From Prolixibacteraceae bacterium (GTDB lineage Bacteria > Bacteroidota > Bacteroidia > Bacteroidales > Prolixibacteraceae), in contig JAOARB010000022.1 of assembly GCA_025210775.1 (NCBI GenBank), positions 1 to 64,000 of the forward strand: DNA of 64,000 nt. Direction: 5' to 3'. Shown here one piece after another: positions 1-9,734 of this stretch. A program made the translations under genes and the position numbers. Position 1 is the stretch's first letter; each line of letters opens with the position of its first letter. A model generated the notes under the pieces. It was not told the DNA's origin. It was given only the letters and a program-made list of their open reading frames with translations, and ran no database searches.

Positions 1-781
1 CAAAATTGGCTGTAATTACCTCCGTTTTTCTTTTGGCATTCTTTCCCGATCCATGATTAACACTCACACGTTGGATAATCTCTTTTTGATACCATCCGTG
101 TTCCTGGACAAACTTATTAAGGACTTCCGATGGATAACTACTTAAAATAAATTTCCCCTTTATTTCTGATAGGGTTTCAAGTAGTTGTGTATAGTCTTCT
201 AAACTATAACCATCATAATGGCCACAATCACTATTGTAATATGGTGGGTCACAATAAAAGAAGGTTGAATCTCTATCTCTACGTTTTATGATTCTTATTG
301 CGTCTGTTGATTCAATTTGGACCAGTGACAAACGTTCTTGATATATATCTTCAAAACGTATCCGTTTGTTATGGATATTCTTACTTGTTGATCCCTTCTT
401 TATATCGTATCCCCACGATCCATCTAACATAGAAGAAAAACTCTGACTAGCTAACACCCATATTGCCCATGCTCTTTGAACCGATGTAAATAAATGTGGA
501 TTATTTGTAATCACATTTGCATCCTGGTGTAATGTCCTTGAGTGAAGCGTTGCTTTGATCATTCCTTGAAGTGCATTAAAATCTCTTTTTATCACTTCAT
601 AGAAATTTATTAATTCTCTATTTGTATCATTTATCACCTCAACGTTTGACGGTTCTTTTGCCCAGAATAATGCTCCTCCTCCAAAAAAGGGCTCTGCATA
701 AAGATTGTGTTCTGGGATTAATGGTAATAGATGTTTGATTAGTTTTTGTTTTCCCCCGTAATATGTAATAGGTGGCTTCAT
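1..781 (-). CDS. dam: D12-class DNA adenine N6-methyltransferase (3' end cut by window)
   Basis: This probable phage-encoded methylase transfers a methyl group from SAM to adenine. The N-terminus reads MKPPITYYGGKQKL, the SAM-binding FxGxG-type motif of D12 enzymes, followed by AEPFFGGGALFWAK. The catalytic DPPY motif (FFYCDPPYYNSDCGHYDGYS region) lies near 245 on the plus-strand coordinate. The reading frame is open to base 1, so the C-terminus lies outside; about 260 residues are visible of a usual 260-300. It lies beyond the lysis genes, typical of phage anti-restriction or regulatory methylases. The gene symbol names the family; the recognition site (GATC or other) cannot be read from the sequence. 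Confidence 0.9.
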   Translation of the reverse strand, partial: MKPPITYYGGKQKLIKHLLPLIPEHNLYAEPFFGGGALFWAKEPSNVEVINDTNRELINFYEVIKRDFNALQGMIKATLHSRTLHQDANVITNNPHLFTSVQRAWAIWVLASQSFSSMLDGSWGYDIKKGSTSKNIHNKRIRFEDIYQERLSLVQIESTDAIRIIKRRDRDSTFFYCDPPYYNSDCGHYDGYSLEDYTQLLETLSEIKGKFILSSYPSEVLNKFVQEHGWYQKEIIQRVSVNHGSGKNAKRKTEVITANF

Positions 782-947
782 CGAATTGCTTTTTTTTGGT
801 TAAAGGCTTGGTGAAAAAAATCACTTGCACGCTTTCACCTTAATTATCTCATCCCTTAAAGTGCAAATGATTTACCAAGCAATGCCGCCGATGAATAGAC
901 CTATTTAGTTTTACTATGCGTTCTATCATTAAAGCATGGTTTTGTGT

Positions 948-1244
948 TTACCTTCTGGGCCTTCCAAATAAAAAGGCAATAATTAAACCTAAGTATTCCG
1001 TTAACTTCTGGACTGTATTATTAGGTATCTCAATGTAATTGGAGAAAATAACACAGAATAGAATAATTAGTATAACCAACTCGTGGATATTTCTATCCAA
1101 CCAACCTTGTCCCTGGTTAAAACGTCTTGCATCTTGTTTGTCTCCAGTAGCACTATTCTTGATCACTTTTGAGGTGGTATCTTTAATTGTATCGGTTACC
1201 TCTTTGATTCCTCCTTTCATAAATAGACGTTTTAAGAAAAACAT
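948..1244 (-). CDS. Putative holin, small two-helix membrane protein
   Basis: This 98-residue protein has an amphipathic N-terminal half and two hydrophobic segments (about residues 53-68, ELVILIILFCVIFSNY, and 84-94). It ends in a basic tail GRPRR. Size, topology and position directly after the endolysin fit a holin that permeabilises the inner membrane for lysis. I recognise no specific holin family, so the call rests on context. The start at residue 1 is used; residue 9 (ATG) is an alternative. Confidence 0.6.
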   Translation of the reverse strand: MFFLKRLFMKGGIKEVTDTIKDTTSKVIKNSATGDKQDARRFNQGQGWLDRNIHELVILIILFCVIFSNYIEIPNNTVQKLTEYLGLIIAFLFGRPRR

Positions 1245-1247
1245 ATG

Positions 1248-1697
1248 TTATGGATTAAAAACATAAACTTGAGATCCTGTTTCTCTAACATCCATATGCA
1301 CCCAACAAACATGATTCTCCAGGCGAATAGGATAGGGGAGTTCTTCTTGAATCTCAATAATTAACTTTCGTACTTCATGCGCTTGCATTCCTTCAACATC
1401 AAAATCAATGCCCTGCCCTTGAGAGTGTGCCGACATATAAATACGTCCTCTTTGCGTTTTGTCTTTTACTAATTGACATTGATTACATCTGAGTCCCCTT
1501 TGTGAATAGTCCCTACCTTGGTCCCAGTTATTCACATAAAAGGGACGACCGATTTTCTCTCTTAAGAAAACCAATGTTTCTAAGAGTCTAGGATCAAAGA
1601 AAGACCAGGCACGATCACCGTATTTGTGATATACCTCTGGGCAAACCAGTTCCTTTAATCCAAAGTATTGTCTTACTCTGTTTTTTAGTTCTGTCAT
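1248..1697 (-). CDS. Endolysin, M15-family peptidase
   Basis: This 149-residue peptidase probably cleaves peptidoglycan stem peptides during lysis. The zinc-binding pattern of M15 peptidases is visible: SAHSQGQGIDFD (His and Asp ligands, around residues 89-100) and CWVHMD near residue 132 (third ligand His). An N-terminal stretch with LKELVCPEVY resembles the usual phage M15 lead-in. The start codon overlaps the stop of the upstream membrane/coiled-coil gene, so the two are translationally coupled. The holin-like gene follows after 3 nt. Confidence 0.85.
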   Translation of the reverse strand: MTELKNRVRQYFGLKELVCPEVYHKYGDRAWSFFDPRLLETLVFLREKIGRPFYVNNWDQGRDYSQRGLRCNQCQLVKDKTQRGRIYMSAHSQGQGIDFDVEGMQAHEVRKLIIEIQEELPYPIRLENHVCWVHMDVRETGSQVYVFNP

Positions 1698-1978
1698 GTA
1701 GTTGTTTTTTGAATAGTAATATTTGAAATCTGTTTCTCTAAATGGTTCAACCTTCTTGATGTTTGGTTGGCATCATCATTGGCACGAGTCTCCCTTGCTC
1801 TATCTCTTTCCTCCAGTACTGCTATTGTTTTGGATAGATCGTGAATTGCTGCACTTAATTGAGTTAGTGATATAGAAAACTCTTTATTGTATTTTAATTG
1901 AATATTGATCATCCAACCAAAAGCACCAAGAAAAGCTCCAAAGGCCACACCTGTAAGTGTGATTCCTAGCTCTGACAT
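1694..1978 (-). CDS. Small membrane-anchored coiled-coil protein of the lysis module
   Basis: This 94-residue protein has one N-terminal transmembrane segment (LTGVAFGAFLGAFGWMI) and a long charged heptad-like region (about residues 30-90). It is placed like a spanin or holin accessory, but no lipobox is present, so I leave the role open. A longer frame reaches back to 2110, but the ATG at 1978 is preferred. It removes overlap with the upstream gene and sits 14 nt after a CTATATTA box that directly follows a terminator hairpin, so this gene probably begins its own transcript. Confidence 0.65.
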   Translation of the reverse strand: MSELGITLTGVAFGAFLGAFGWMINIQLKYNKEFSISLTQLSAAIHDLSKTIAVLEERDRARETRANDDANQTSRRLNHLEKQISNITIQKTTT

Positions 1979-1992
1979 AGTTCTATTTTCTT

Positions 1993-2000
1993 TAATATAG
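1993..2000 (-). promoter_or_regulatory. Late-gene CTATATTA box
   Basis: Minus-strand CTATATTA followed by AAGAAAATA, 14 nt before the ATG at 1978. It sits just downstream of a rho-independent terminator (2005-2031), which argues that transcription restarts here. The extended 18-nt string TCTATATTAAAGAAAATA is identical to the copy in front of the tail fibre gene. Confidence 0.6.
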
Positions 2001-2004
2001 ATGT

Positions 2005-2031
2005 AAAAAAAGCCACTGTAGTAGTGGCTTT
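2005..2031 (-). terminator. Rho-independent terminator after the gene at 2037-2339
   Basis: A perfect 9-bp stem (AAAGCCACT at 2009-2017 and AGTGGCTTT at 2023-2031, loop GTAGT) is followed on the minus strand by seven T residues (complement of 2005-2011). It lies 6 nt past the end of the preceding gene. Confidence 0.85.
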
Positions 2032-2036
2032 GGGTA

Positions 2037-2339
2037 TTATTCATTTGGTTCTGTTGCCGCTTGAATAATTGTCCTGGGAATGAGAGTTGGGAAACCTTTA
2101 AAACATTCATTTGTTAACTGAATGAATTCAGCTTTTTGATCTTCTTTGATTGTGATGGCCACTTTGTCAAAGATCTGCTTCCCTAGTGCATAAATATTGT
2201 CACTTCCTCTTGAGTAGATATAGTTCCCTAATTGTTTTTCAATAAAGTCTAAGGGAAGGTTATTTTCTTGGAGGACTGCTTTTCTTATGTCTGATCCTTG
2301 TAAATCTGTAATCTTTACTTCGTTGATAGTGATTTTCAT
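2037..2339 (-). CDS. Hypothetical phage protein following the tail fibre
   Basis: This 100-residue protein of unrecognised family begins MKITINEVKITD and is acidic/mixed with no membrane segment. Its start overlaps the tail fibre stop by 4 nt, so it is translationally coupled to it and is probably a tail accessory or fibre chaperone by position. It is followed by a strong terminator, making it the last gene of the tail transcript. Confidence 0.65.
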   Translation of the reverse strand: MKITINEVKITDLQGSDIRKAVLQENNLPLDFIEKQLGNYIYSRGSDNIYALGKQIFDKVAITIKEDQKAEFIQLTNECFKGFPTLIPRTIIQAATEPNE

Positions 2340-5300
2340 GGTTCTATTATTATAAAGTTGAATTCTAAATCCTGTGTATATGAACAGCTGTTTTTTATAT
2401 ATAGAGTAAAAGAATCTGTTCTTAGTTCTCCGTATGACCAGGTTACTTCTATATCGGGATAAGATGAACTAGTTGCTTTAATGCTTCCAAACACGATATA
2501 ATTAGTTGTATTAATACCCATTCCTAGAAGACTTACGTTTTGCTTTTTTACTCTATAACTTCCAACTGAACGAACTGTTATTTTTCTCATCTTTTCGGTG
2601 ATGCTTATTTTCCCCCTTAAATTGATATGATCTACATTCATTGTTCCCTGGTTAAATAAGGTATTCCCAAAAACCTCTAATGAATAGCTTGCTCTACTAG
2701 ATCGTTTAATAGACATCCCTCCATGTGGACCTGTAAGTAATAATGCAGGAGACGGGAGACTTGCAGCCATTGTAAAAACAGGTATGTTCCCTTCATATAA
2801 AGTTAATGAGTTATTGGTTTTGGAGATCTCAATACGTGTTCCTCCAGTACCACTTCTAAGTGTCCCAGAAATAGTGGCATCTATGGCAGATAGATTTCCT
2901 TTTGAATCTACCTTAAAATTTCCATTACCTAGATTAAAGCTTCCTGCAGTAATATTTCCCAAGGCCGTTATTTCATGAGTTTTAATCAAATTGGTTTTGA
3001 TTTTTCCTCCATTGATAATCGTATGATCTAATTTCCCTAAACCTATTTTGTCTCTAGGATTGTATCCTGGTGCAAATGTGGTTGATCCATCAATTTGTAT
3101 TTTTGAAGCACTGATCTTGATCTCTTCTGCGGTTTGGTTTATCTCTGAGATGATTTTATTAGAGTAAACTTGATCCGTTAAGGCAGGAGTCCAATCTGTT
3201 GCATTCTTTCCTTTTTCTACTTTAAACCGATCTAGGTATACTTTTCCTTTTACTGTTCCGCCTCTAGGGAACAAATAAAACGTAATAAATAACTCTCCAG
3301 TTATACGTGATTTAATAGTGCATGAAGCTTTGGTCTGTTCTAATGAATTTATGTTTGCATACGTGGCCCAACTCCAATTATTATTATCATAGATATAAGC
3401 TCGTAATACCTTACCATTATCTCTAGCCGTTGGACCAATCATCCCCTCAAAGGAAAGAGTATAATCTTGCCCTGCTTCTGCTTTAAATGATCGAACACAA
3501 AAGCCATATTCATCGGTCCATTTATCGTATATGCTATTTCCAACAAGATTTATTCCTACGTTCTGAACTTGACTAACTTGAGCATCTACATAGCTTTTAC
3601 TTACCTTTAATGATATTTCCTTGTTCGTTTGAGAAATTGAGCTTTCAAGTGTTTCTTTTACTTCACGGACTTTTAAATCCATATCTTCTGGAGCAGGGGT
3701 CCATGATGTAGCTTTATTTCCTTCTTCTAGTTTATACTTGCAGGTCCATAGATTTATATTTTGATTACTCGTTTCAGCACTTGCACGTGAAAAACTTGAG
3801 TCGTATGTAAATGTTAGGTAAAAACGTCTCCATTGATCAGTAGTATAATTATTATCATCTTCACTTGTGAAATAATTAGCATGCCCATTATACAACCATA
3901 ATCTAACAGAGGAATCTGATTTTGCATATAAGCTCAAGGTATATTTTTTACCTTCTGTTAGATTTAACCTTGATAATTCAAAATAGGGATATTTCCATCT
4001 GTCTGTTACTTTACAAGTCCTATATTCACCATCATTTTCAAATACTCCATTGGTTTTCCATCCTGCAGTAAAGTCTTTTGTTCCTGGAAGAAGATTTCTT
4101 CCACCTATTTGAATTGTGGCCACAGCATTATTGGCATGGTCTTTGGCACTTTGGAGAGTCTGTTTTGCCTGTTCTATACGTGCTCTCTCTTCTGTCGTGA
4201 TCTTTCCATCTGCATTGGCGATCGCTTCTTGTTTCGCTAAATTGGCTTTTGCTTGAGCATAATTCTCAAGAGCTCTTTTTGTATCTGCTATCTGTTTATT
4301 GGTTGCTGCAGTACGTTTGGCCATTTCATTGTTGACTCCAACAATTTGAGATGTTATTTCTGAACTGCTTGCTTTACTGGATAGAACTGTCCCAATATCT
4401 TTTCCATTATCCAATGCAAAACGTCCCTTCAAAAATACATTTTCGGCATAGAGACCATAACCAGATAGGTTCCCCATGCTAGGGTCTTGGATGTCGTCTA
4501 AATTTCCCATTCTTTGAACAAGCTTCCCATCCAAAGAAAAAGAATTTACCCCCCTAAGTAGATCGATACAAGGAGCACTACTTCCCATAGATGAAATAAC
4601 AATCAAAGATTGTCTACTTGGAGTATTGACATTACCAAATTGAACAAGATGGTCTCCTGGTGTTGGAAGAAGGTCCCCTTCTGTTAATTCCTTTGTGATA
4701 TCAATATAATTGGGCCCAACCTCAACAACAATGGAACAATAGTACTTAGGACTAATGTCGAAACGTTGGCATCGTATAATATCGTCTTTTACAAAAGGAT
4801 TCCTTATGGTATTGTCTAGTGTATCGAAAAAGCATCTCCATTTGGTTTCTTTTTCCTCAACATTCAAAACCTTAATAGCACCTGCAGAAAGAACCTGTAC
4901 CCCTCCATTATATTTCATCTGTTGGATAACAAGATCAAAGAAAGTAGCTTCTTTACGGACTGTAAGACGGTCTAATGTGATAGAACTTTTATTAAAATCG
5001 ACTGCTAAACCTTCTCCTGTCATTCCTGGAACAAATCTTTTGGAAAACAAGGCTGCATCCATCGATTGATTTATATCGCATCGAGTAAATTGAGAAGGAG
5101 ATATTCCATCTAAGAAATCACTGTTAATCGCTTTTTTTACCTTATCCCTAACCGTGTTTTCATTTAACCAGGACCACGCTCTATTCCAGTTTCTTTTCTC
5201 TTCTGCTGTAGTATGTTTTACGGAATTATTGCTGTGGTCCTGTAATGCCTTCATGGAAGCGAAGAAAGAAGGGGTCTTACCTCCCAATAGATCTGCATTA

Positions 5301-5581
5301 TTGGCATTAATTTTTGTCCCAGAAAGATATAAATACTTATTGTCGTCAATATTTAAGTTCGATTGATTCCAGTAATAATCAGGAGTTTTTCCACCTAGTA
5401 GATCAGAATTGTTGGCACGTATTTTCTTATTATTTACCTTGAGATAATTCTCTTGGTCCACTTGTATTTCATCTTTGTTCCAGTAATATCTTGAAGGTTG
5501 TCCACTTTCTTTAATTACTACTGTTTGATACCCCTGTGAATAACCTTCTTTTGAAGGCTTCCTTCTTTCCTCAACATACAT
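2336..5581 (-). CDS. Tail fibre / host-recognition protein
   Basis: This 1,081-residue probable receptor-binding tail protein begins with two copies of an LLGGKTP-containing repeat (near residues 60 and 98), followed by NSVKHTTAEEKRNW, a stretch common in phage tail fibres and appendages. The middle contains two carbohydrate-binding-like jelly-roll segments, each ending in a WTPAPED/WTPALTD motif (about residues 500-640 and 690-800), separated by helical regions. Position after the hub protein fits. The fine ligand specificity cannot be read. A CTATATTA box lies 8 nt upstream of the ATG. Confidence 0.8.
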   Translation of the reverse strand: MYVEERRKPSKEGYSQGYQTVVIKESGQPSRYYWNKDEIQVDQENYLKVNNKKIRANNSDLLGGKTPDYYWNQSNLNIDDNKYLYLSGTKINANNADLLGGKTPSFFASMKALQDHSNNSVKHTTAEEKRNWNRAWSWLNENTVRDKVKKAINSDFLDGISPSQFTRCDINQSMDAALFSKRFVPGMTGEGLAVDFNKSSITLDRLTVRKEATFFDLVIQQMKYNGGVQVLSAGAIKVLNVEEKETKWRCFFDTLDNTIRNPFVKDDIIRCQRFDISPKYYCSIVVEVGPNYIDITKELTEGDLLPTPGDHLVQFGNVNTPSRQSLIVISSMGSSAPCIDLLRGVNSFSLDGKLVQRMGNLDDIQDPSMGNLSGYGLYAENVFLKGRFALDNGKDIGTVLSSKASSSEITSQIVGVNNEMAKRTAATNKQIADTKRALENYAQAKANLAKQEAIANADGKITTEERARIEQAKQTLQSAKDHANNAVATIQIGGRNLLPGTKDFTAGWKTNGVFENDGEYRTCKVTDRWKYPYFELSRLNLTEGKKYTLSLYAKSDSSVRLWLYNGHANYFTSEDDNNYTTDQWRRFYLTFTYDSSFSRASAETSNQNINLWTCKYKLEEGNKATSWTPAPEDMDLKVREVKETLESSISQTNKEISLKVSKSYVDAQVSQVQNVGINLVGNSIYDKWTDEYGFCVRSFKAEAGQDYTLSFEGMIGPTARDNGKVLRAYIYDNNNWSWATYANINSLEQTKASCTIKSRITGELFITFYLFPRGGTVKGKVYLDRFKVEKGKNATDWTPALTDQVYSNKIISEINQTAEEIKISASKIQIDGSTTFAPGYNPRDKIGLGKLDHTIINGGKIKTNLIKTHEITALGNITAGSFNLGNGNFKVDSKGNLSAIDATISGTLRSGTGGTRIEISKTNNSLTLYEGNIPVFTMAASLPSPALLLTGPHGGMSIKRSSRASYSLEVFGNTLFNQGTMNVDHINLRGKISITEKMRKITVRSVGSYRVKKQNVSLLGMGINTTNYIVFGSIKATSSSYPDIEVTWSYGELRTDSFTLYIKNSCSYTQDLEFNFIIIEP

Positions 5582-5589
5582 ATTTTCTT

Positions 5590-5597
5590 TAATATAG
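5590..5597 (-). promoter_or_regulatory. Late-gene CTATATTA box
   Basis: Minus-strand CTATATTA with AAGAAAATA after it, ending 8 nt before the tail fibre ATG at 5581. It begins 1 nt after the stop codon of the hub gene, so the short intergenic gap is almost entirely this element. Confidence 0.6.
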
Positions 5598-5598
5598 A

Positions 5599-7842
5599 TT
5601 AATGCTGTCGACCTCTTCCACCTCCTGTAGTTGACGATCCCCCAGTACTTGATGATCCTCCAGTACTTGGAGTTTTGTTTTGATTGTTCCCTTGTTCATC
5701 ACTTTGGATGTCCACTATTTCTTCTGTATCCTCAAAAACCTCAACTAATGAGATATCTGCACACCCTTGGTAATAGTCAATTGTCCCCCCAGAGATAATA
5801 AATGCTTTATTCCCTAATATCCTACTATCCGTGATCGTTTGGTGAATCATAAGGTTATTTTTTAACCTGATTGACGTAAGGCCCAAATGTGCACGTTTAT
5901 AATTACTCATAATGGATCTAAGAAGGAGTTTCTCAATCTTATTGGTTACTCCTGCTTTTTCATAAGTATTAATGATCGTTCCTGTATCTCCATCACGATA
6001 AATAAAGGCTCCTTTTTCACCTGCAGAGATTGACGTTCCATGTATTACTTTGATCTCTTTTCCTTTTTCTTTGAAATAGTGGTTCATCTTTCCAGTATAG
6101 GTAATATCATCGCTCTTTACTGGAGAGAATTCCGTACTATTTCCTTTTCTCTTTACAAGCTCCACTTTAAGGTCCTTTATTTGCACCTCTTTAACCTGTT
6201 TGTAATTATCGTCCATCTGTATTCTTCCAACGGAAGTAAAAGTTTGGATGTTAGAAGCAAAAGAAATAACCAAGTCCCCAGAGAAGTCAGAAGGAATATT
6301 CATAACAATCCCAGTATCACTAATAACGGCTTTTGATTCTCTAAATGAAACATTATTCCTTATGACATAAAACAAACCTTGGGCTTTGGTCCACTTTTCC
6401 GAAACGTCTTCTCTTGTTTTCGGATTGTGTATAACCCCATAGATATAACTATTCTCACTTCCTTCCTCATTTAGTTCTAAATCAATAGGCTTTCCTCCAA
6501 TAGATATCTTTATGGGGATACGTAATTGTTTGATGGTGCTCCTTTCATCATCAAAAGGATTATCTGAGGTTAATATAAAGGCTTCAAATGATATCCTTAG
6601 TAGTGTAGAGCTATTCCCGATAACATACTGGTGTGGTCGATACTCTACAGACCATTGTGGCTTATAAGTTGACGGTCTATTTTTATTATAGTAAGGATTG
6701 ATCAAAGCTAGGTAGGTGGATTCCTGGGGTTCTTCTTTATCCGTGCCAGTACTTTTTATCCCTTGTAGATCTGCATTGTCATTAAGGAATTTAAAGTATT
6801 TTTTCATCGTGTTTCCTGTACTCTTTTTAAGATGTTCATACAATATCTGTGTATGACTTCCAGGATGTCCTTTATATGTAAAAGATCGACCACTCTTCCA
6901 GAATACATATTCTGGTGGGTTATCCCACATCTTAGGATCTTCTACTTTGGGAGCTCCTAAAGTGGAAATAACTTTGGGTGTATAAGTAATTTCCTGCTCA
7001 TTATATCCAGAGAGCTTCTTTAATGTTCCTCCTGTTTGAAAGAAGCCAATAGCAGAAATATCCTTAATAAGATTGACTGTCACTTCTGAACGTTTCCAGT
7101 TGTCTTCAATATCATAACAAATAGCTTGAACGACTCCCTTTTGTGCTTCATGATGTGTATCCAAGATCCAGATATTACCACCACTACATTTTATTTGTGC
7201 TCCAAAAGGCTTGAGAATTTCTTCAAGAACTTCTCTTAATGATAATGGCTTATTGTCTTTATCCAGGTAATTATCCGTTAATACGCTTAGGTGTTCTAAT
7301 GCGTTTAATTTTAAACTTTCGGATATTACTGCTTTTGTAGGACATAATAGATAAAGCTTTTTGTATGGTAAGGCCATCTTCCCAATGATTAGTTTTATTA
7401 GATCAAAGATCTTTATCTCCCCACTATAAAGATTTCCATCCTCTTTGATAAAAGTTAACCTGGAGAGAATGTTTAACCCATCGTTCCCTGTTAGTTGTAC
7501 TGGGTAGTTACGAAAAGCACAATAATCCTCTTCATATAATTCCGAATCTAACCAACCACACCAGATCATTTTATTGTCCTGGTAAAACCTTAATTGAATA
7601 TCCTGCATACGAATAGTATATAGTTCCAATAGTTCCCTATCCGTGGCACTATTCAAACTAATTTTACACCCCGAACCATATACTACCTGGAACTTATGTT
7701 TTATCGATGGGAGTTTTAGTTGAAAAGGGGATCTTGTTCCCTTTATCTCTTTAATTCCTCCAGTAGCTTGTTTTTTTAGAAAATCTAAGCGGTATTGAAT
7801 CCCACTAGGGTCTGTAAAATAGGTTTGTGCGAATACTATCAT
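5599..7842 (-). CDS. Tail hub / distal tail-associated structural protein
   Basis: This 747-residue protein comes directly after the tape measure gene, the usual place of the baseplate hub or distal tail protein. The N-terminal 220 residues form a beta-rich region (for example QLTGNDGLNILSRLTF near 120) of the kind seen in Bacteroidetes siphovirus hub proteins. The C-terminus ends in low-complexity Gly/Ser/Thr (SSTGGSSSTGG type) and GRGRQH. The family assignment rests on position and general pattern rather than a diagnostic motif. It starts a new segment after a terminator hairpin at 7855-7879. Confidence 0.7.
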   Translation of the reverse strand: MIVFAQTYFTDPSGIQYRLDFLKKQATGGIKEIKGTRSPFQLKLPSIKHKFQVVYGSGCKISLNSATDRELLELYTIRMQDIQLRFYQDNKMIWCGWLDSELYEEDYCAFRNYPVQLTGNDGLNILSRLTFIKEDGNLYSGEIKIFDLIKLIIGKMALPYKKLYLLCPTKAVISESLKLNALEHLSVLTDNYLDKDNKPLSLREVLEEILKPFGAQIKCSGGNIWILDTHHEAQKGVVQAICYDIEDNWKRSEVTVNLIKDISAIGFFQTGGTLKKLSGYNEQEITYTPKVISTLGAPKVEDPKMWDNPPEYVFWKSGRSFTYKGHPGSHTQILYEHLKKSTGNTMKKYFKFLNDNADLQGIKSTGTDKEEPQESTYLALINPYYNKNRPSTYKPQWSVEYRPHQYVIGNSSTLLRISFEAFILTSDNPFDDERSTIKQLRIPIKISIGGKPIDLELNEEGSENSYIYGVIHNPKTREDVSEKWTKAQGLFYVIRNNVSFRESKAVISDTGIVMNIPSDFSGDLVISFASNIQTFTSVGRIQMDDNYKQVKEVQIKDLKVELVKRKGNSTEFSPVKSDDITYTGKMNHYFKEKGKEIKVIHGTSISAGEKGAFIYRDGDTGTIINTYEKAGVTNKIEKLLLRSIMSNYKRAHLGLTSIRLKNNLMIHQTITDSRILGNKAFIISGGTIDYYQGCADISLVEVFEDTEEIVDIQSDEQGNNQNKTPSTGGSSSTGGSSTTGGGRGRQH

Positions 7843-7854
7843 ATTGTTGGATAT

Positions 7855-7879
7855 AAAAAACGAGGACCTTAAGTCCTCG
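7855..7879 (-). terminator. Terminator after the tape measure gene
   Basis: A 7-bp stem (CGAGGAC at 7861-7867, GTCCTCG at 7873-7879, loop CTTAA) followed on the minus strand by six T residues (7855-7860). It lies between the tape measure and hub genes. Confidence 0.75.
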
Positions 7880-7930
7880 AATCATTATTAAAGTCAAAGA
7901 ATATTTATGGCTATTCCATCTTAATATATA

Positions 7931-9730
7931 CTAACCTATTCTTTCATTTCTTCTCCTGGTATTGTTTAGTACTCCTTCAAGTGCGTCTCCTTCAATACGG
8001 AATACCACATCTCCACCAAGACCACTTCCTGTAGATGCTTTCTGAAGCCATCCTTCAATTGTGGATCTTCGTTGGATAATTTCTGGATCATACCTGGCAC
8101 CAGTATATTCACCAACACGTGCAATAGTATCCCCAAATACAGCTCCTCCTGTTGCAAAAGCTGGAATTTTAGGTCTTGTGGCCAAAGCACTAATAACACC
8201 TGCAACCCCTGCAGCAATTGCGGCAAGGTTAAAAGGGAAGGGGAGAGCTGCTCCTGAGGCCGTTGCTTTGGTTACTGCTTCTGTTCCTTTTGCTGCACTA
8301 ACTGTAGTACTGGCTGTTACTTCTGTCGTTGTTAAGGCTAGAATGGCCGTGATCAGTTGTGGTATTGCTTTAAGCATATTGGCCGCAAATGAAAGCCATT
8401 GTCCTGTAGCTCCTCCAATAGCACCACCCAGAACACCAAAAGTATCAGCAACGGCCATAATCTTATCGTTATCACTGAAAGTATCCATGTTCCCTTTCAA
8501 TTGGTCCATATGTTCCGTTGTTTTATCTATTTCATCCTGGTATGCTTTCCACGCTTCTGGGGTTAGTGCTGTTCTTTGCTTTTCTTTTAGCTCTGCAATA
8601 CGATCATCAAACACTTGAAAGAATCCTGTAGGTTCTTGAATCGTTACTGGTGTTTCTTCTTCTGCAGTCACTTCCTTATCAAAGTCTTTATCTAATTGTT
8701 CGCTGATCGCTTTTTGTTGATCCTTGATCTTTTGAAGAGATGCTGCACGCTTTACAACTTCACTATCTAACTCTCTATTGATCCGTTGTTGCGTTTCCAA
8801 CATGCGGCGACTTTGATCTGCAGTACTCTTTTTAACGGATTCAATCTTTACTTCCAGATCGACTAATGCTTGATCATCTGCAATATTATTATCTCCTTGA
8901 TCGGCTTTCTTTTGCTCTAAAATAAGTTCATCTTCTGCGAGTTTTAGCCTTTTATCTCCTAGTTCATTTTGTTTCTGTAGAGCTAGATCAATAAATTTTG
9001 CTCTTTGAGCTGCAGAATATAGATCCTCGGCATTGGCTTTATTCCTTAACTCTGATATTTCTCTTTGGAGCTTGATTTCTTCTTTAGCAAAATTCTGACG
9101 TCTATTTATTAGATCTTCTTCTAAATCGTTCATTCCAATCATCGGTTTGCCATCTTTGCCAATCTTAATTTTACCGTTCTCATCAACTTGTGTTTTAAGG
9201 TCGGCAATGTTTGCTTTTATTTGATCTTTTGTTTTACTAAATGAGGATGAAAATGTTTCCCACGCTTTTTTAAAGTCTCCAGTCATCATTAAATAGACCG
9301 CCTTACCTAACTCACCAATACTATGTTTTATTGGGCCAATTACGGCATTAATCCCATTCATAACTTTTTTAAATGCGATTTCACCGTCTCGAGTGTTTTT
9401 AAAATATTCTGTTAATCCTGCTACTGCAGCTCCCAATGCAACAATGATTAATCCGACACCAGTAGTTGCAAGTACTAAATTAACTCCTTTGATACTAGCA
9501 GAAAATCCTTTTGCAGAACTACCTGCAGCTTTGAACACAGAAGGCAAAGAAGAAAAATCTCCTTGTATTACAGAGACCAAAGAGTTAACACCTCCTTTTG
9601 CCTCACCGAATCCATTTTTTACATTACTACTAAATTGTTTTGTCTTTTCACTTCCTTTGCGAAGTCCTGCTAAATAGCCACCCATAGCAGCTATAAACTC
9701 GACTTTTACACTGGTTGTTTTATTTCCCAT
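7931..9730 (-). CDS. Tail tape measure protein
   Basis: This 599-residue protein sets tail length and is ejected with DNA. The N-terminus (SVKVEFIAAMGGYLAGLRKG) is the typical tape-measure lead. A hydrophobic stretch around residues 83-108 (GVNLVLATTGVGLIIVALG) is followed by long charged coiled-coil helices (about 195-400). A second hydrophobic block rich in Ala and Thr lies around 440-520. Position after the frameshifted chaperone pair is diagnostic. At about 600 residues it predicts a short siphovirus tail. Confidence 0.9.
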   Translation of the reverse strand: MGNKTTSVKVEFIAAMGGYLAGLRKGSEKTKQFSSNVKNGFGEAKGGVNSLVSVIQGDFSSLPSVFKAAGSSAKGFSASIKGVNLVLATTGVGLIIVALGAAVAGLTEYFKNTRDGEIAFKKVMNGINAVIGPIKHSIGELGKAVYLMMTGDFKKAWETFSSSFSKTKDQIKANIADLKTQVDENGKIKIGKDGKPMIGMNDLEEDLINRRQNFAKEEIKLQREISELRNKANAEDLYSAAQRAKFIDLALQKQNELGDKRLKLAEDELILEQKKADQGDNNIADDQALVDLEVKIESVKKSTADQSRRMLETQQRINRELDSEVVKRAASLQKIKDQQKAISEQLDKDFDKEVTAEEETPVTIQEPTGFFQVFDDRIAELKEKQRTALTPEAWKAYQDEIDKTTEHMDQLKGNMDTFSDNDKIMAVADTFGVLGGAIGGATGQWLSFAANMLKAIPQLITAILALTTTEVTASTTVSAAKGTEAVTKATASGAALPFPFNLAAIAAGVAGVISALATRPKIPAFATGGAVFGDTIARVGEYTGARYDPEIIQRRSTIEGWLQKASTGSGLGGDVVFRIEGDALEGVLNNTRRRNERIG

Positions 9731-9734
9731 GAAT

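Noticed and set aside
806..880. Inverted pair GCTTGGT...TTGC (806-828) and GCAAATGATTTACCAAGC (863-880) before the methylase gene
   Set aside because: Imperfect arms of unequal length and a 34-nt spacer; neither a terminator nor an operator can be supported.
4755..5069. 104-residue plus-strand frame antisense to the tail fibre gene
   Set aside because: Mirror frame of a well-supported gene, no independent evidence.
7922..7929. TAATATAT, one mismatch to the late box
   Set aside because: Not listed as a feature: it lies 80 nt before the hub gene with a terminator between. It is mentioned only as a weak supporting case.
8061..8618. 185-residue plus-strand frame antisense to the tape measure gene
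   Set aside because: Lies wholly inside a clear coding gene on the other strand; Ala-rich shadow of it.
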